Counted from the first letter of the stretch, positions 18,809-28,199 are shown. The stretch: DNA of 48,851 nt from Acidobacteriota bacterium (GCA_028872955.1 JAGWNX010000021.1:1-48851); one strand, 5' to 3'. Made by a program: numbers and translations. The notes: a model not told the origin generated them from the sequence alone.

Positions 18809-19225
18809 TTGTCACAGCGCACATTCAGCATCATCAAGCCGGACGCGGTCCGCAAGGGGTACACGGCGGCGATTCTGGCCGAGATTGAAAAGGCAGGCTT
18901 CAAGATCGTCTCCATCAAGCGGATGTCGATCTCCAAGGCACAGGCCGAAGGCTTCTACCACGTGCACGCCGCACGTCCTTTCTTCGGCGAACTGACGGAG
19001 TTCATGAGCTCTGGCCCGATCTTCCCGATGGTGCTGGAGAAGGAGAACGCGATTGCCGATCTGCGCACTCTGATGGGCGCCACCGATCCGGCGAAGGCTG
19101 CTGAGGGCACCATCCGCAAGAAGTTCGCCGGTTCCATCGGCGAGAACGCCATCCACGGCTCGGACGCCGAGGAGACGGCGGCCTTTGAGATTGGCTACTT
19201 CTTTGCTGGCATCGAACTGAAGTAA
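18809..19225 (+). CDS. ndk: Nucleoside diphosphate kinase
   Basis: 138 residues. It moves the gamma-phosphate between nucleoside triphosphates and diphosphates. It begins with TTG (18809), fixed by GAAGGAGA seven bases upstream and the canonical N-terminus [13 protein letters not shown]. The active-site His116 is in NAIHGSDA. The unusual start codon may reduce yield. A TACACT -10-like box lies about 40 bases upstream, and a strong terminator follows the gene. Confidence 0.97.
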   Translation: MSQRTFSIIKPDAVRKGYTAAILAEIEKAGFKIVSIKRMSISKAQAEGFYHVHAARPFFGELTEFMSSGPIFPMVLEKENAIADLRTLMGATDPAKAAEGTIRKKFAGSIGENAIHGSDAEETAAFEIGYFFAGIELK

Positions 19226-19237
19226 GAAACACCTTTG

Positions 19238-19290
19238 CCGGGGCGGCAGGGCCGGGTAGTCTACCGGGCTCTGCTGCCCCGGTTGCGTTT
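19238..19290 (+). terminator. Rho-independent terminator after ndk
   Basis: A long stem pairs CCGGGGCGGCAG...GGCCGGGTAG with CTACCGGG...CTGCTGCCCCGG (19238-19282) and is followed by TTGCGTTT. Confidence 0.85.
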
Positions 19291-19332
19291 GAGCATAGGT
19301 CGGCACTTCGGTTGCCGGAGGGGAGCAAGTGC

Positions 19333-19923
19333 ATGCCGCTGGTGTTGCCGCCGGGCGAGTTTGAGGCGTACCTGTTTGATTGCGACGGAACGATTGTGGA
19401 CTCCATGCCGCTGCATCTGGAGGCCTGGAAGGCCGCGCTTGCGGAGTGGGGTTGTCCGTTTGAGGCGGAGCAGCACTACGCGTGGGGCGGGCTGCCGGTG
19501 ACCACTATTATCGCCACCTTGAACCAGCAGCACGGGCTCAGCATTCCGGTGGAGGCGGCGGCGGAGCGCAAGGAGAGCCTGTACTACGAGATGCTGCCGC
19601 AGCTGCGAGCGGTGCCCGAGGTGCTGGAGCAGATCGAGCTGAGCCACGGCAAGCTGCCGTTTGCCGTAGTCTCTGGCAGCACACGCGAGTCGGTGACGGC
19701 CTCGCTGCAGGTGGTGGGGCTGCTGGACCGGTTCGACGTGCTGGTGTGTGCGGGGGACTACAGCCGGGGCAAGCCGGATCCGGAGCCATTTCTGCTGGGC
19801 GCGCAGCGGCTGGGCGTAGCGCCGGAGCGCTGCCTGGTGTTTGAGGATACGGAGTTTGGCATCCAGGCGGCGACGGCGGCGGGTATGGCCTCGGTCAAGG
19901 TGCCGCAGCCCTGGGAGCGGTAG
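19333..19923 (+). CDS. HAD-family phosphatase (beta-phosphoglucomutase/YqaB-like)
   Basis: 196 residues from the ATG at 19333, chosen because GGAGGGGAG lies just before it; an in-frame TTG at 19312 would put that site inside the gene. HAD motif I is FDCDGTIVDSM (nucleophile Asp16, acid/base Asp18). Motif II is VVSGST, motif III includes the Lys of GKPDPEPF, and motif IV is VFEDTEFG. The cap is of the alpha-helical subclass I type, as in fructose-1-phosphate/6-phosphogluconate phosphatase YqaB and beta-phosphoglucomutase. The substrate, probably a sugar phosphate, cannot be told. Confidence 0.9.
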   Translation: MPLVLPPGEFEAYLFDCDGTIVDSMPLHLEAWKAALAEWGCPFEAEQHYAWGGLPVTTIIATLNQQHGLSIPVEAAAERKESLYYEMLPQLRAVPEVLEQIELSHGKLPFAVVSGSTRESVTASLQVVGLLDRFDVLVCAGDYSRGKPDPEPFLLGAQRLGVAPERCLVFEDTEFGIQAATAAGMASVKVPQPWER

Positions 19924-19937
19924 CAGAGGGGGAAAAG

Positions 19938-19970
19938 CGAAGCGGCAGGAGCGAGGCTCCTGCCGCTTTT
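19938..19970. terminator. Bidirectional terminator between convergent genes
   Basis: A 12-base-pair perfect stem AGCGGCAGGAGC / GCTCCTGCCGCT with a three-base loop, T4 on the plus side and A4 on the other side (GGGGAAAAGCG). It separates the HAD gene (plus) from the esterase gene (minus) and can serve both. Confidence 0.9.
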
Positions 19971-19985
19971 GCGTGGCCGCAATCG

Positions 19986-21203
19986 TTAGCGGGTGAAGAG
20001 GTTCAGGTCGATGGAGTCGCCCATGGCGGTGTAGCCGGCGTCCTTGGGGTGCAGGTGGTCCCCGGAGTCGTAGGCGGGGGCGAAGACGGCGGGGTTGGCG
20101 GGGTCCTGCGTGGCTTTGTCGAAGTCGATGAAGCCGTCCAGCACCTTGGTGGTGCGGATCCAGGTGTTGACGGCCTGGCGCATGGTCTCGCCGGCTGCGG
20201 ACTGGTACTTGGCGCCGACGTACGGCGTAAGGGTGGCACCATAGACCTTGATGCCGTGGGTGTGGGCGCGCAGCGCAAGCTGGGTGAGGCCGACGATCAG
20301 GTCATCGGCAGAGACGATGTCGTAGGGTTTGACCGGGTCGGCAGCATGCCCGATGTCGTTGATGCTCTCCAGGATGATGAGGTACTTGACCCCGGCCTGG
20401 GCGAGCACGTCGCGATCAAAGCGGGCCAGCGCGCTGGGGCCTGCGTTGTCATGCAGCACGCGGTTGCCGCTGATGCCCTCGTTGAGGACGGCCAGGCGGC
20501 TGGTTTTGGGGTTGGCGGCCAGGCGACGGGCCAGCACGTCGGGCCAGCGGGCGTTGGCATCGCGTGTGCTCAGGGCGCCATCCGTTATGCTGTCGCCCAG
20601 GGTAACGACGGCTGCGGAGCCGGCGGGCGCAAGCACGTCCACGCCCTTCAGGATGGGCCAGGAGTAGACTTCGCGCGGGCTGTTGAGGCTGGCTGCGCCG
20701 ACCTGGTTGCCGGGCACAATGTAGTTGGTGGAGACGCCGAGTGCGTGCGAGGAGAGGACGGAGATCGGCTGATCTGGCACGTAGAGGCTTACGGCAACAT
20801 CTGCGAAGGCCGGCAGGCTGAGCGCGATGGGGTCGCTGACGACCAGCGCGCCGGGCGGAATGGTGACGGAGGCGCGTCCGCCAAAGGTGGCGGCAGCGGT
20901 GGTCGTGGTGCTGACAGCGTCTTTGCCGGTGACCAGCGCGACCTGCGTGGCGCCGACGGTGAGCGACTCGGTGCCGAACTCGTTGCTGAGCGTGACGCGG
21001 AAGGTGGAGCCGCCCAGCGAGAGATGGACGATGTCGCGCACGGTGGAGTCGCCCGCGAGCATCTTGCTGGAGGGGTTGGGGGCGGCCAGGGGAGCAGCGC
21101 CCCAGGTGCCAACCCAGGCCGGTGCGGCCGGTGGCGCGGCGATGGCAGCAGCCGAGGAGAGCGAAAGAGCAGCGAGCACGGAGCAGCGGAGCAGAGCGAT
21201 CAC
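19986..21203 (-). CDS. Secreted SGNH/GDSL-family esterase
   Basis: 405 residues. The signal peptide MIALLRCSVLAALSLSSAA is followed by a beta-rich N-terminal domain (about 30-195), then the SGNH hydrolase domain. Block I is TLGDSITDG (nucleophile Ser), block II EGISGNR (Gly), block III ESINDIG (Asn) and block V YDSGDHLHP (Asp/His). Relatives deacetylate pectin, rhamnogalacturonan or xylan. That would fit the sugar genes in this window, but the substrate is unproven. It is divergent from galM across 183 bases. Confidence 0.9.
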   Translation of the reverse strand: MIALLRCSVLAALSLSSAAAIAAPPAAPAWVGTWGAAPLAAPNPSSKMLAGDSTVRDIVHLSLGGSTFRVTLSNEFGTESLTVGATQVALVTGKDAVSTTTTAAATFGGRASVTIPPGALVVSDPIALSLPAFADVAVSLYVPDQPISVLSSHALGVSTNYIVPGNQVGAASLNSPREVYSWPILKGVDVLAPAGSAAVVTLGDSITDGALSTRDANARWPDVLARRLAANPKTSRLAVLNEGISGNRVLHDNAGPSALARFDRDVLAQAGVKYLIILESINDIGHAADPVKPYDIVSADDLIVGLTQLALRAHTHGIKVYGATLTPYVGAKYQSAAGETMRQAVNTWIRTTKVLDGFIDFDKATQDPANPAVFAPAYDSGDHLHPKDAGYTAMGDSIDLNLFTR

Positions 21204-21386
21204 GAGAGATACCTTTGGCAGTGGATTGGTTCGTGCGGCTCCATCTTACCGCCGTTTCCTATGTGCAGGCGCATTGACGTATAGTGGCGGGGTGATGGCG
21301 AGGTCCCAGAGCTGCGTTCCGTGCTGCCATGCGGAATTCTGGAGTGGGGTGTCGGCACGAACAACGAGCTTGAGGGAAAGCTGACG

Positions 21387-22487
21387 ATGAAATGGTTAGG
21401 GGTTATTCTGCTTAGCATGACTACCGCGATCGCTGCGCATGGAGCTGTAACGAAGGCCGTCTTCGGCACAATGCCGGATGGCAAAACCGTGGACGTATAC
21501 ACGCTGAAGAGTGATCAGGTTGAGGCGAAGGTGATGACGCTGGGCGCGCGCGTGCTCTCCATTCGCACGGCCGACCGCGATGGCAAGATGGCCGATGTAG
21601 TGCTTGGATACAGCGCGCTGGATGGCTACCTGGACGACCAGAAGACGTACTTTGGCGCGGTGGTAGGACGGTATGGCAATCGCATTGCCAATGGCGCCTT
21701 CAAGATTGATGGGCATGAGTATCACGTGCCGGTGAACAACAACGGTCAGTCGCTGCACGGCGGTCTGGTTGGCTTTGATAAGCATGTTTGGGAGGCGAAG
21801 GAGATTCCGGGCGGCGTGGAGATGACGCTGGTGAGCCCGGATGGCGACCAGGGCTACCCGGGTACGCTGACTGCGCACGTGAAGTACACGCTGACGCACG
21901 GCGCGCTGCGGATTGACTACAGCGAGTCGACCGACAAGCCTACGGTCGTCAACCTGACCAACCACACCTACTTCAATCTCTCGGGCGATGCGCAGTCGAC
22001 GATTCTGGACCATGAGGTGATGCTGGCGGCCGATCACTACACGCCTGTGAACACGGTGCTGATCCCGACCGGAGAGCTGGCGCCGGTGGCTGGTACGCCG
22101 TTCGACTTCCGCAAATCGACCGCGATTGGTGCGCGGATTGATGCGGATAACGAGCAGTTGAAGATCGCCGGCGGCTACGACCACAACTGGGTGCTGAACG
22201 GCAAGAGCGGCGAACTGAAGCTGGCGGCGCGCGTGGTTGACCCCAAGTCGGGCCGCGTGCTGACGGTGACCACGACGGAGCCGGGCGTGCAGTTCTACAC
22301 GGGCAACTTCCTGACCGGGGATAAGTTTGGCAAGGCGGCTGAGGGAAATCCGAAGCGTTCCGGCTTCTGCCTGGAGACGCAGCACTTCCCAGACTCGCCG
22401 AATCATCCGGCCTTCCCCACCACGCTGCTGCGGCCGGGTGTGGTGCGGCACAGCACGACGATCTTCACCTTCTCCACGCAGAAGTAG
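21387..22487 (+). CDS. galM: Exported aldose 1-epimerase (mutarotase)
   Basis: 366 residues from the ATG at 21387 (the frame opens earlier at 21321; GAGGGAAAG precedes 21387). The signal peptide is MKWLGVILLSMTTAIAAHG. The mutarotase signature is complete: GRYGNRIANG, SLHGG (catalytic His), VNLTNHTYFNL (catalytic His) and ETQHFPDSPNH (catalytic Glu). It interconverts alpha and beta anomers of hexoses, here outside the cytoplasm, where glycosidases release sugars. Confidence 0.95.
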   Translation: MKWLGVILLSMTTAIAAHGAVTKAVFGTMPDGKTVDVYTLKSDQVEAKVMTLGARVLSIRTADRDGKMADVVLGYSALDGYLDDQKTYFGAVVGRYGNRIANGAFKIDGHEYHVPVNNNGQSLHGGLVGFDKHVWEAKEIPGGVEMTLVSPDGDQGYPGTLTAHVKYTLTHGALRIDYSESTDKPTVVNLTNHTYFNLSGDAQSTILDHEVMLAADHYTPVNTVLIPTGELAPVAGTPFDFRKSTAIGARIDADNEQLKIAGGYDHNWVLNGKSGELKLAARVVDPKSGRVLTVTTTEPGVQFYTGNFLTGDKFGKAAEGNPKRSGFCLETQHFPDSPNHPAFPTTLLRPGVVRHSTTIFTFSTQK

Positions 22488-22507
22488 CCGGGCGCTGAGG
22501 ACAGACC

Positions 22508-22546
22508 GGGCGCTGCCGGTGGCGAGAGCCGCTGGCAGCGCCTTTG
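22508..22546 (+). terminator. Terminator after galM
   Basis: The stem GGCGCTGCCGGTGGC / GCCGCTGGCAGCGCC (with small mismatches and a GAGA loop) is followed by TTTGTTGTTGG. Confidence 0.75.
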
Positions 22547-22629
22547 TTGTTGGTGCGGACGGGGCTGTGGCAGCCGCGCGGTCCGCGCCTTATAGTTGAG
22601 GTGCAGACGCAACCAGGGAGAGGCCCGCC

Positions 22630-23901
22630 GTGAAGACCGAGTTTGCCTTTGGCCGCGATGGCCTGACAGTGGAGCTGCCTGACGGGCCAAGGTATGAGGT
22701 GATTGAGAGCCGCTCAGCGCGCGCGTTGCCGGATGCGGCGGCAGCGCTGGAGGCGGCACTGGACGCTCCGCTGGGGACACCTCCGCTGCAGCAGTTGGCG
22801 CGTGGTCGGCGCAGCGCGGCCATCTCCGTATGCGACATTACGCGCCCGGCGCCGAACGCGACGACGTTGCCGCCGGTGCTGCGTCGGCTGGAGGCGGCAG
22901 GCATTCCGCGCGAGGGGATTACGATTCTGATCGCGACCGGGCTGCATCGCGGTGCCACGGCAGAGGAGACCCGCGCCATCGTCGGCCCGGAGATTGCCGC
23001 GACGTACCGCGTGGTGAACCACGACGCGCGCGCGCTGGCGGAGCACCGGGCGCTGGGCAGCACGCGGCGTGGCACGCCGGTCTACATTGATGAGCGGTTC
23101 ATGGCGGCGGAGCTGCACCTGACCTTCGGGTTTATTGAGCAGCATCTGATGCTTGGCTTCTCTGGCGGGCGCAAGCTGATAGCGCCGGGTCTGGCGGCGC
23201 AGGAGACGATCAAGGTGATTCACTCGCCGCGGTTCATGCGCGAGGCCACGGCGACCGAGGGCTCCTATGAGGGCAATCCGCTGCATGAGGAGCTGACCGA
23301 GATCGCCGCGATGGCGCGGCATGACTTTGCGCTGGATGTAACGCTGACCCGGGAGCGTGCGATCTCGGGCGTCTTTGCGGGAGAGCCCGTCGCGGCACAC
23401 CAGGCCGGGGTGGACTTTCTGCGCACCACGTCGCTGGAGCGGGTGAGCGGGCTGGCCGATGCGGTGATCACCAGCTCGGCCGGACATCCGCTGGACCTGA
23501 CGTTTTACCAGACGGTGAAGGGCATTACGGCGGCGCAGCACCTGGCGAAGCCGGGCGCACCGATTCTGCTGGTGGGGGAGTGCCGCGAGGGCATCGGCTC
23601 GCCGGAGTTTGCGGAGATGCTGCGCACGTATCGCAGCGCGCCTGAGTTTCTGGCGGGCCTGCTGCAGCAGCCGGTGCAGGTGGACCAGTGGCAGATGGAG
23701 AAGCTGGCGCTGGCGAGCCAACGGAATCCGCTGTGCTTCTACACGCCGGGGGCGCCGCAACAGGCGATGGGCAGCTTTGGCCGGCACGCCTTCGCGCATC
23801 TGCCGGATGCGGTGGCGTATGTGTTGCGTGGCCTGGCACCGGGTGCGCGGGTGGCGCTGGTGCCGGAGGGGCCCTACGTCTTTGCGCGTGTGCAGTCGTG
23901 A
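22630..23901 (+). CDS. larA: LarA-family nickel-pincer racemase/epimerase
   Basis: 423 residues from a GTG (22630). The residues that bind the nickel-pincer nucleotide and substrate in lactate racemase are all present at nearly the reference spacing: Asp69, Arg72, His106, His172, Lys182 (pincer-linked lysine) and His198. It therefore probably racemises or epimerises a 2-hydroxy acid. LarA paralogs act on many acids, so lactate is only a guess. The cofactor genes larB, larC and larE are not in the window. The stop overlaps the possible GTG start of the histidine kinase gene (GTGA, 23898-23901). Confidence 0.9.
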   Translation: MKTEFAFGRDGLTVELPDGPRYEVIESRSARALPDAAAALEAALDAPLGTPPLQQLARGRRSAAISVCDITRPAPNATTLPPVLRRLEAAGIPREGITILIATGLHRGATAEETRAIVGPEIAATYRVVNHDARALAEHRALGSTRRGTPVYIDERFMAAELHLTFGFIEQHLMLGFSGGRKLIAPGLAAQETIKVIHSPRFMREATATEGSYEGNPLHEELTEIAAMARHDFALDVTLTRERAISGVFAGEPVAAHQAGVDFLRTTSLERVSGLADAVITSSAGHPLDLTFYQTVKGITAAQHLAKPGAPILLVGECREGIGSPEFAEMLRTYRSAPEFLAGLLQQPVQVDQWQMEKLALASQRNPLCFYTPGAPQQAMGSFGRHAFAHLPDAVAYVLRGLAPGARVALVPEGPYVFARVQS

Positions 23902-23909
23902 GCGGGGCG

Positions 23910-26900
23910 ATGCGGAGACGGTGGCGCGGTGTGCTGGCAGGCTTAGCGATGCTGCTGGTTTTTGCTGGCGGCGCGCGTGCCCTGATGCCTGCGACGGACC
24001 TGAGCCAGTATCGCCGCCAGACCTGGCAGAACGACAGCGGCCTGCCCCAGGACACCGTGTACACCGTGCTGCAGTCGCGGGACGGCTTTTTGTGGCTCGG
24101 CACGGATGGCGGACTGGTGCGCTTCGATGGGATGTCCTTCCGCGTCTTCGACACGGGCAATACCCCGCAGATGCACAGCAACCTGGTGAACGCGCTGGCG
24201 GAGGACGCCGCTGGCCGGTTGTGGATTGGCACGGAAGATGGTTTGCTGGCGCTCGCCGGTGGCGAACTCACGCGTTATGGCGTTGAGCAGGGCTTGCCCT
24301 CCAGCCGCGTGCTGCGGGTGCTGGCTCCGCAGCATGGGGCGTTGGTGGTGGCCACGGCTGCGGGTCTGGCGGTGGAGCAGCAGGGCCGCTTCCGCGCGGT
24401 GGAGGGCAGCGAGCAGCTCTCTACGGGCGACAGCGGAGCGCTGCTGGCGGCGGATGCCAGCGGCACCGTGTGGGCGGCGGGTGGGCGCAGCGTGCTCGCG
24501 CTGCATCCCGCGCCGGAGGGGTATCGTGAGGGCCAGCCGTTGCCCGTGCCAGAGCTGGACGGGGTGCAGGCGCTGTGTGTGGAGGCACAGGGCACCGTGT
24601 GGGTGGGTGGTCGGCAGGGCCTGGTGAGCTGGAGCGGCAACCGCAAGCAGCGGCTGAGCGGACTGCCGAGCAGTGACGTGCGGGCGTTGCTGGTGGACGC
24701 CACCGGTACAGTGTGGGTGGGTACGGAGGCGGGCCTTGCGCAGGCCTCGCGTGCCGACGCGCTGCGTGGCGTGGTGCGGCGGGTGGCAAGTGCGGCGTTT
24801 GCGGTGCGGCACTTGTTCGCCGATCGCGAGGGCGTGGTGTGGGTGGCGGGTGACCGGGTGCTGGCCAATGCCGTGGCGGGCGTGCTGCATCTGGCGCCGG
24901 CAGAGTCTGGCGTGAGCCATGTGCTGGCGTTTGCTGAAGACCGCGACGGCGACCTGTGGCTGGGCACCGATGGCAGTGGCTTGAGTGTGTTGCGCGAGCA
25001 ACTCTTCCATGTGGTGGCGGCGCAGGAGGGGCTGAGCAGCGATGTGGTGCGCGCCGTGCTGCAGGATGCCTCTGGCGCTGTGTGGCTGGGCACCACCAGC
25101 GGACTGGATCGACTGCAGACGACTGCGACTGGCGCGCGGAGTGTGCGCCACGTGCCGCTGGGTGCAGCGAACACGGTGGTGCTGTCGCTGGCCGAGACGG
25201 TGGAGGGTGGCCAGCATGTGCTGTGGGCGGGCACACCAGACGGTCTGGCTCGCGTGGCCGCTGGCGGAGTGAAGTTGCTTACGGTCGCAGACGGGCTGCC
25301 GGATAACTTTGTGCGGTCGCTGTATGCGGATCGCGATGGCTCGCTGTGGGTGGGCACGCGCAATGGGCTGGCCCACTGGGAGCACGGCCGGTTCACCGTC
25401 TACTCCAGCCAGGATGGCCTGGGGAGCGATGTGATTGGCGCGATGCTGCGCGGTCGCGATGGAGCCCTGTGGATTGGTACGTTGGGCGGGCTGACGCGCT
25501 GGGACGGACAGAGCTTCCGGAATCGCACGACCCAGGATGGGCTGGGCAGAGATGCGGTGACCAGTCTGTATGAGGACTCTGCTGGCACGCTGTGGATAGG
25601 CACCAACGGCGGTGGCCTGACCAGGATGCGTGGGGGCAAGCTGCAGGTGGTGTCGAGCGCGGGCATTCCACTGCCGGAGACCGTGCTTGGCGTGCTGCAG
25701 GATGATAGCGGCAATCTGTGGCTGAGCTCGCGTGATGGGGTGATGCGGCTGGCGCTCTCGGCCCTGGATGCCCTGGCAGACCACACTGCGGTGGCCGTGG
25801 CCGCGCGCAGCTTTGGAGTGGCCGACGGCATGCGCATTGCGGAGTGCAGCAGCGGCGGGCATCCGGCGGCATGGCGTATGCGGGATGGCACGCTCTGGTT
25901 TGCCACGCTGAAGGGCGTGGCGAGTGTGGACCCGCGCATCGCGGATCGCGTGCTGCCGGCGCCTGCGGTAGCGATGGTGGAAGCGCTGGTGGATGATGTG
26001 GTGCAGACCGCGTCCACGGGGTTTGTGGTTGCGCCCGGTCACGAGCGCATTACGCTTCGCTACGCCGGGCTGAGCTTTGCTGCGCCGCAGCGCCTGCGGT
26101 ATCGGTATCGGCTGCGCGGGTTTGACCATGACTGGGTGGAGGCGGGCAGCAGTCGCACGGCGTACTACACCAACGTGCCGCCCGGTACGTATGTGTTTGA
26201 GGTGCTGGCGCAGAACAGCGATGGTGTATGGAGCACGGAGGCCGCCAGCCTGACGTTTCGCGTTCGCCCGCGCTTTGTGCAGACGGGCTGGTTCTACGGA
26301 TTGCTGGTGTTGCTGCTGGCGGCTGCCGCGTACGTGGTGTACCGCGTGCGGGTGCACTATGTGCAGGCGGAGTATGAGGCGGTGATGGCGGAGCGCGGCC
26401 GCATTGCGCGCGAGGTGCATGACACGCTGGCGCAGGGGTACGTTGGCATCGCCGTGCAGCTGGAGCTGGTTGGCAAGCTGATGACGACCTCTCGCGAGGC
26501 TGCCATGGAGCAACTGAGTGCGACCAAAGAGCTGGTGCGCAGCAGCCTGGCTGAGGCACGCAGCTCGATCTGGAATCTGCGCGCGCAGGGTGAGGATGCG
26601 GCGATTCTGCCGTCGCGGCTGGCAGCGCTGGCGCGCAGACGAAGACAGGCAGAGAGTCCGTCGGTAAGCCTGCAGGTGCGGGGCACCTATCGGCCACTCG
26701 ATCCAAAGGTGGAGAATGAACTCCTCCGAATTGCGCAGGAGGCCATAAATAATGCAGTTCGCCATGCAGGGGCAGCGTCGATCAGCGTTAGTCTGACGTA
26801 TGACAGCACCTCCGTGCGGCTGCAGGTGCGCGACGACGGTCGTGGATTTACGGAGTCGGCAGCATCGCTGGTGGCAGACGGCCACTTTGGCCTGCAAGGC

Positions 26901-27020
26901 ATGCGCGAGCGGGCGGCCGGCATTGCTGCAAGCATCGAGGTCGAGAGCGCGGCAGGTGCAGGAACGACGGTGACGGTGGAGAAGAAGCTGCCATCGGCAG
27001 GACAGAAGGGTGAAGCGTGA
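23910..27020 (+). CDS. Two-component propeller sensor histidine kinase (Reg_prop/Y_Y_Y/HisKA_3)
   Basis: 1036 residues from the ATG at 23910; the GTG at 23898, overlapping the larA stop, is an alternative. After a signal peptide (GVLAGLAMLLVFAGGARA) come about 14 propeller repeats of the type LWLGTDGGL, VWVGTEAGL and LWIGTNGGGL (residues about 35-690), then a Y_Y_Y domain (LRYRYRLRGFDHDW, TYVFEVLAQNSDGVWS). A membrane helix (LLVLLLAAAAYVVYRV, about 800) leads to a HisKA_3 domain with His837 (REVHDTLAQ). The ATPase domain has AQEAINNAVRHA, DDGRGF and GLQGMRERA. The periplasmic propeller presumably senses a carbohydrate or its products. There is no receiver domain; the partner is the next gene. 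Confidence 0.95.
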   Translation: MRRRWRGVLAGLAMLLVFAGGARALMPATDLSQYRRQTWQNDSGLPQDTVYTVLQSRDGFLWLGTDGGLVRFDGMSFRVFDTGNTPQMHSNLVNALAEDAAGRLWIGTEDGLLALAGGELTRYGVEQGLPSSRVLRVLAPQHGALVVATAAGLAVEQQGRFRAVEGSEQLSTGDSGALLAADASGTVWAAGGRSVLALHPAPEGYREGQPLPVPELDGVQALCVEAQGTVWVGGRQGLVSWSGNRKQRLSGLPSSDVRALLVDATGTVWVGTEAGLAQASRADALRGVVRRVASAAFAVRHLFADREGVVWVAGDRVLANAVAGVLHLAPAESGVSHVLAFAEDRDGDLWLGTDGSGLSVLREQLFHVVAAQEGLSSDVVRAVLQDASGAVWLGTTSGLDRLQTTATGARSVRHVPLGAANTVVLSLAETVEGGQHVLWAGTPDGLARVAAGGVKLLTVADGLPDNFVRSLYADRDGSLWVGTRNGLAHWEHGRFTVYSSQDGLGSDVIGAMLRGRDGALWIGTLGGLTRWDGQSFRNRTTQDGLGRDAVTSLYEDSAGTLWIGTNGGGLTRMRGGKLQVVSSAGIPLPETVLGVLQDDSGNLWLSSRDGVMRLALSALDALADHTAVAVAARSFGVADGMRIAECSSGGHPAAWRMRDGTLWFATLKGVASVDPRIADRVLPAPAVAMVEALVDDVVQTASTGFVVAPGHERITLRYAGLSFAAPQRLRYRYRLRGFDHDWVEAGSSRTAYYTNVPPGTYVFEVLAQNSDGVWSTEAASLTFRVRPRFVQTGWFYGLLVLLLAAAAYVVYRVRVHYVQAEYEAVMAERGRIAREVHDTLAQGYVGIAVQLELVGKLMTTSREAAMEQLSATKELVRSSLAEARSSIWNLRAQGEDAAILPSRLAALARRRRQAESPSVSLQVRGTYRPLDPKVENELLRIAQEAINNAVRHAGAASISVSLTYDSTSVRLQVRDDGRGFTESAASLVADGHFGLQGMRERAAGIAASIEVESAAGAGTTVTVEKKLPSAGQKGEA

Positions 27021-27643
27021 GCGAAGCAATCCGAATCATGATCGTGGAAGATCACCACATTGTGCGCAAGGGATTTATCGCGCTGTTGCAGATGGTTGAG
27101 GACTTTACGATCGTTGCCGAAGCGGCGGATGGCCAGCAGGCCGTAGGGCTGTACCGCGAACACCGGCCGGACGTGGTGCTGATGGACCTGCGTTTGCCCG
27201 TGATGGGAGGCGTGGACACGATCCGCGCGATTCGGCAGGAGTTTCCTGCGGCACGCATCATTGTGCTGACCACGTTTGACGGTGATGAGGATATCTACCG
27301 GGCGCTGCAGGCCGGTGCCAAGAGCTACCTGCTGAAGGGCATGGAAGGCGAGGAACTGGTGCAGGCGATTCGCACGGTGCACCGTGGCAAGTCCAGCCTG
27401 CCGCCGGAGGTAGCGGAGCGCCTGGCCGAGCGCCTGGCCGGGCCACAGCTGACCGAGCGCGAGGTGGATGTGTTGCGCCTGATTGTGGCAGGGAACAGCA
27501 ATCGCGAGATTGGCGCGGCGCTCTTCATCAGCGAGGCGACGGTGAAGACGCACATCAATAACCTGCTGAGTAAACTGGGCGTGAGCGATCGCACCCAGGC
27601 AGCGACGACTGCGCTGCAGAGGGGAATTGTGCACCTTGACTAG
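27017..27643 (+). CDS. NarL/FixJ-family response regulator
   Basis: 208 residues from the GTG at 27017, which overlaps the kinase stop (GTGA). The receiver domain has acidic pair Glu11-Asp12, phospho-acceptor Asp57 (VVLMDLRLP), a Thr switch (VLTT) and Lys in YLLKG. The LuxR-type DNA-binding domain (about 143-205) reads LTEREVDVLRLI, NREIGAALFISEATVKTHINNLLSKL. It is the cognate partner of the propeller kinase by position. Targets are unknown; autoregulation of the operon is plausible. Confidence 0.95.
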   Translation: MSEAIRIMIVEDHHIVRKGFIALLQMVEDFTIVAEAADGQQAVGLYREHRPDVVLMDLRLPVMGGVDTIRAIRQEFPAARIIVLTTFDGDEDIYRALQAGAKSYLLKGMEGEELVQAIRTVHRGKSSLPPEVAERLAERLAGPQLTEREVDVLRLIVAGNSNREIGAALFISEATVKTHINNLLSKLGVSDRTQAATTALQRGIVHLD

Positions 27644-27659
27644 GAACGGGCGGAGTGGA

Positions 27660-28181
27660 ATGCGCTGGGTACGACGTTGGGCCGCCGGCTGTGCCCTGGG
27701 TGTGCTGCTGGCAGCCACCGCAGTGGCAGCGGTGCCGCACTGGAGGGTGGCAACCGATAAAGAGCTGGCAGCCATCATCCCCGATCGTGCGCCGGTCATT
27801 GCCGAGCGAATCGAGACGGAGTTGCGCACCGCATCCGGGATCACCGATGGCAAGGGCCACATGGTTGCCGGGGTTGTGTTGATTACGGCGGGTTACTCTG
27901 CGAATGGCAAGTACGCCGACTTTTTGTTGACGCAGGTTCCGCTGAAGATTGGTGGAGTGGTGCTGCCCGAGGGGCGCTACCTGATCGGCTGGACGCGTGG
28001 TGAGGATGCGCTGGAGGTGACGCTCTCTGAGGCTCTAAGCGGCAAGCCGGTGGTGCAGGTGAAGGCACCGCGCAATGAGGCGATCCATGGGGTATGGGCG
28101 ATTCGCATCTGGCCTCCAACCGAGCATAGTGTGATTCAGCTTGGGCGCTTCACCATTCCTTATGCGCTTGCCACGCCCTAG
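27660..28181 (+). CDS. Secreted hypothetical protein
   Basis: 173 residues from the ATG at 27660 (GGAG nearby); an earlier in-frame GTG overlaps the regulator gene. The signal peptide is RWAAGCALGVLLAATAVAA. The mature part is a predicted beta-rich domain with GVVLITAGYSANGKYADFLLTQ and VLPEGRYLIGWTRG. No cysteines or known catalytic motifs are seen in the mature part. It lies 16 bases after the regulator gene and before a hairpin terminator, so it belongs to the larA/kinase/regulator operon and may be its output or an accessory to sensing. Family not recognised. Confidence 0.75.
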   Translation: MRWVRRWAAGCALGVLLAATAVAAVPHWRVATDKELAAIIPDRAPVIAERIETELRTASGITDGKGHMVAGVVLITAGYSANGKYADFLLTQVPLKIGGVVLPEGRYLIGWTRGEDALEVTLSEALSGKPVVQVKAPRNEAIHGVWAIRIWPPTEHSVIQLGRFTIPYALATP

Positions 28182-28199
28182 CAGGGGCAGCGGCAAAAG

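Noticed and set aside
23943-27029. Minus-strand open frame of 1028 residues
   Set aside because: It is shadow of the propeller kinase; the composition is His/Arg/Gln-rich and no domain is visible.
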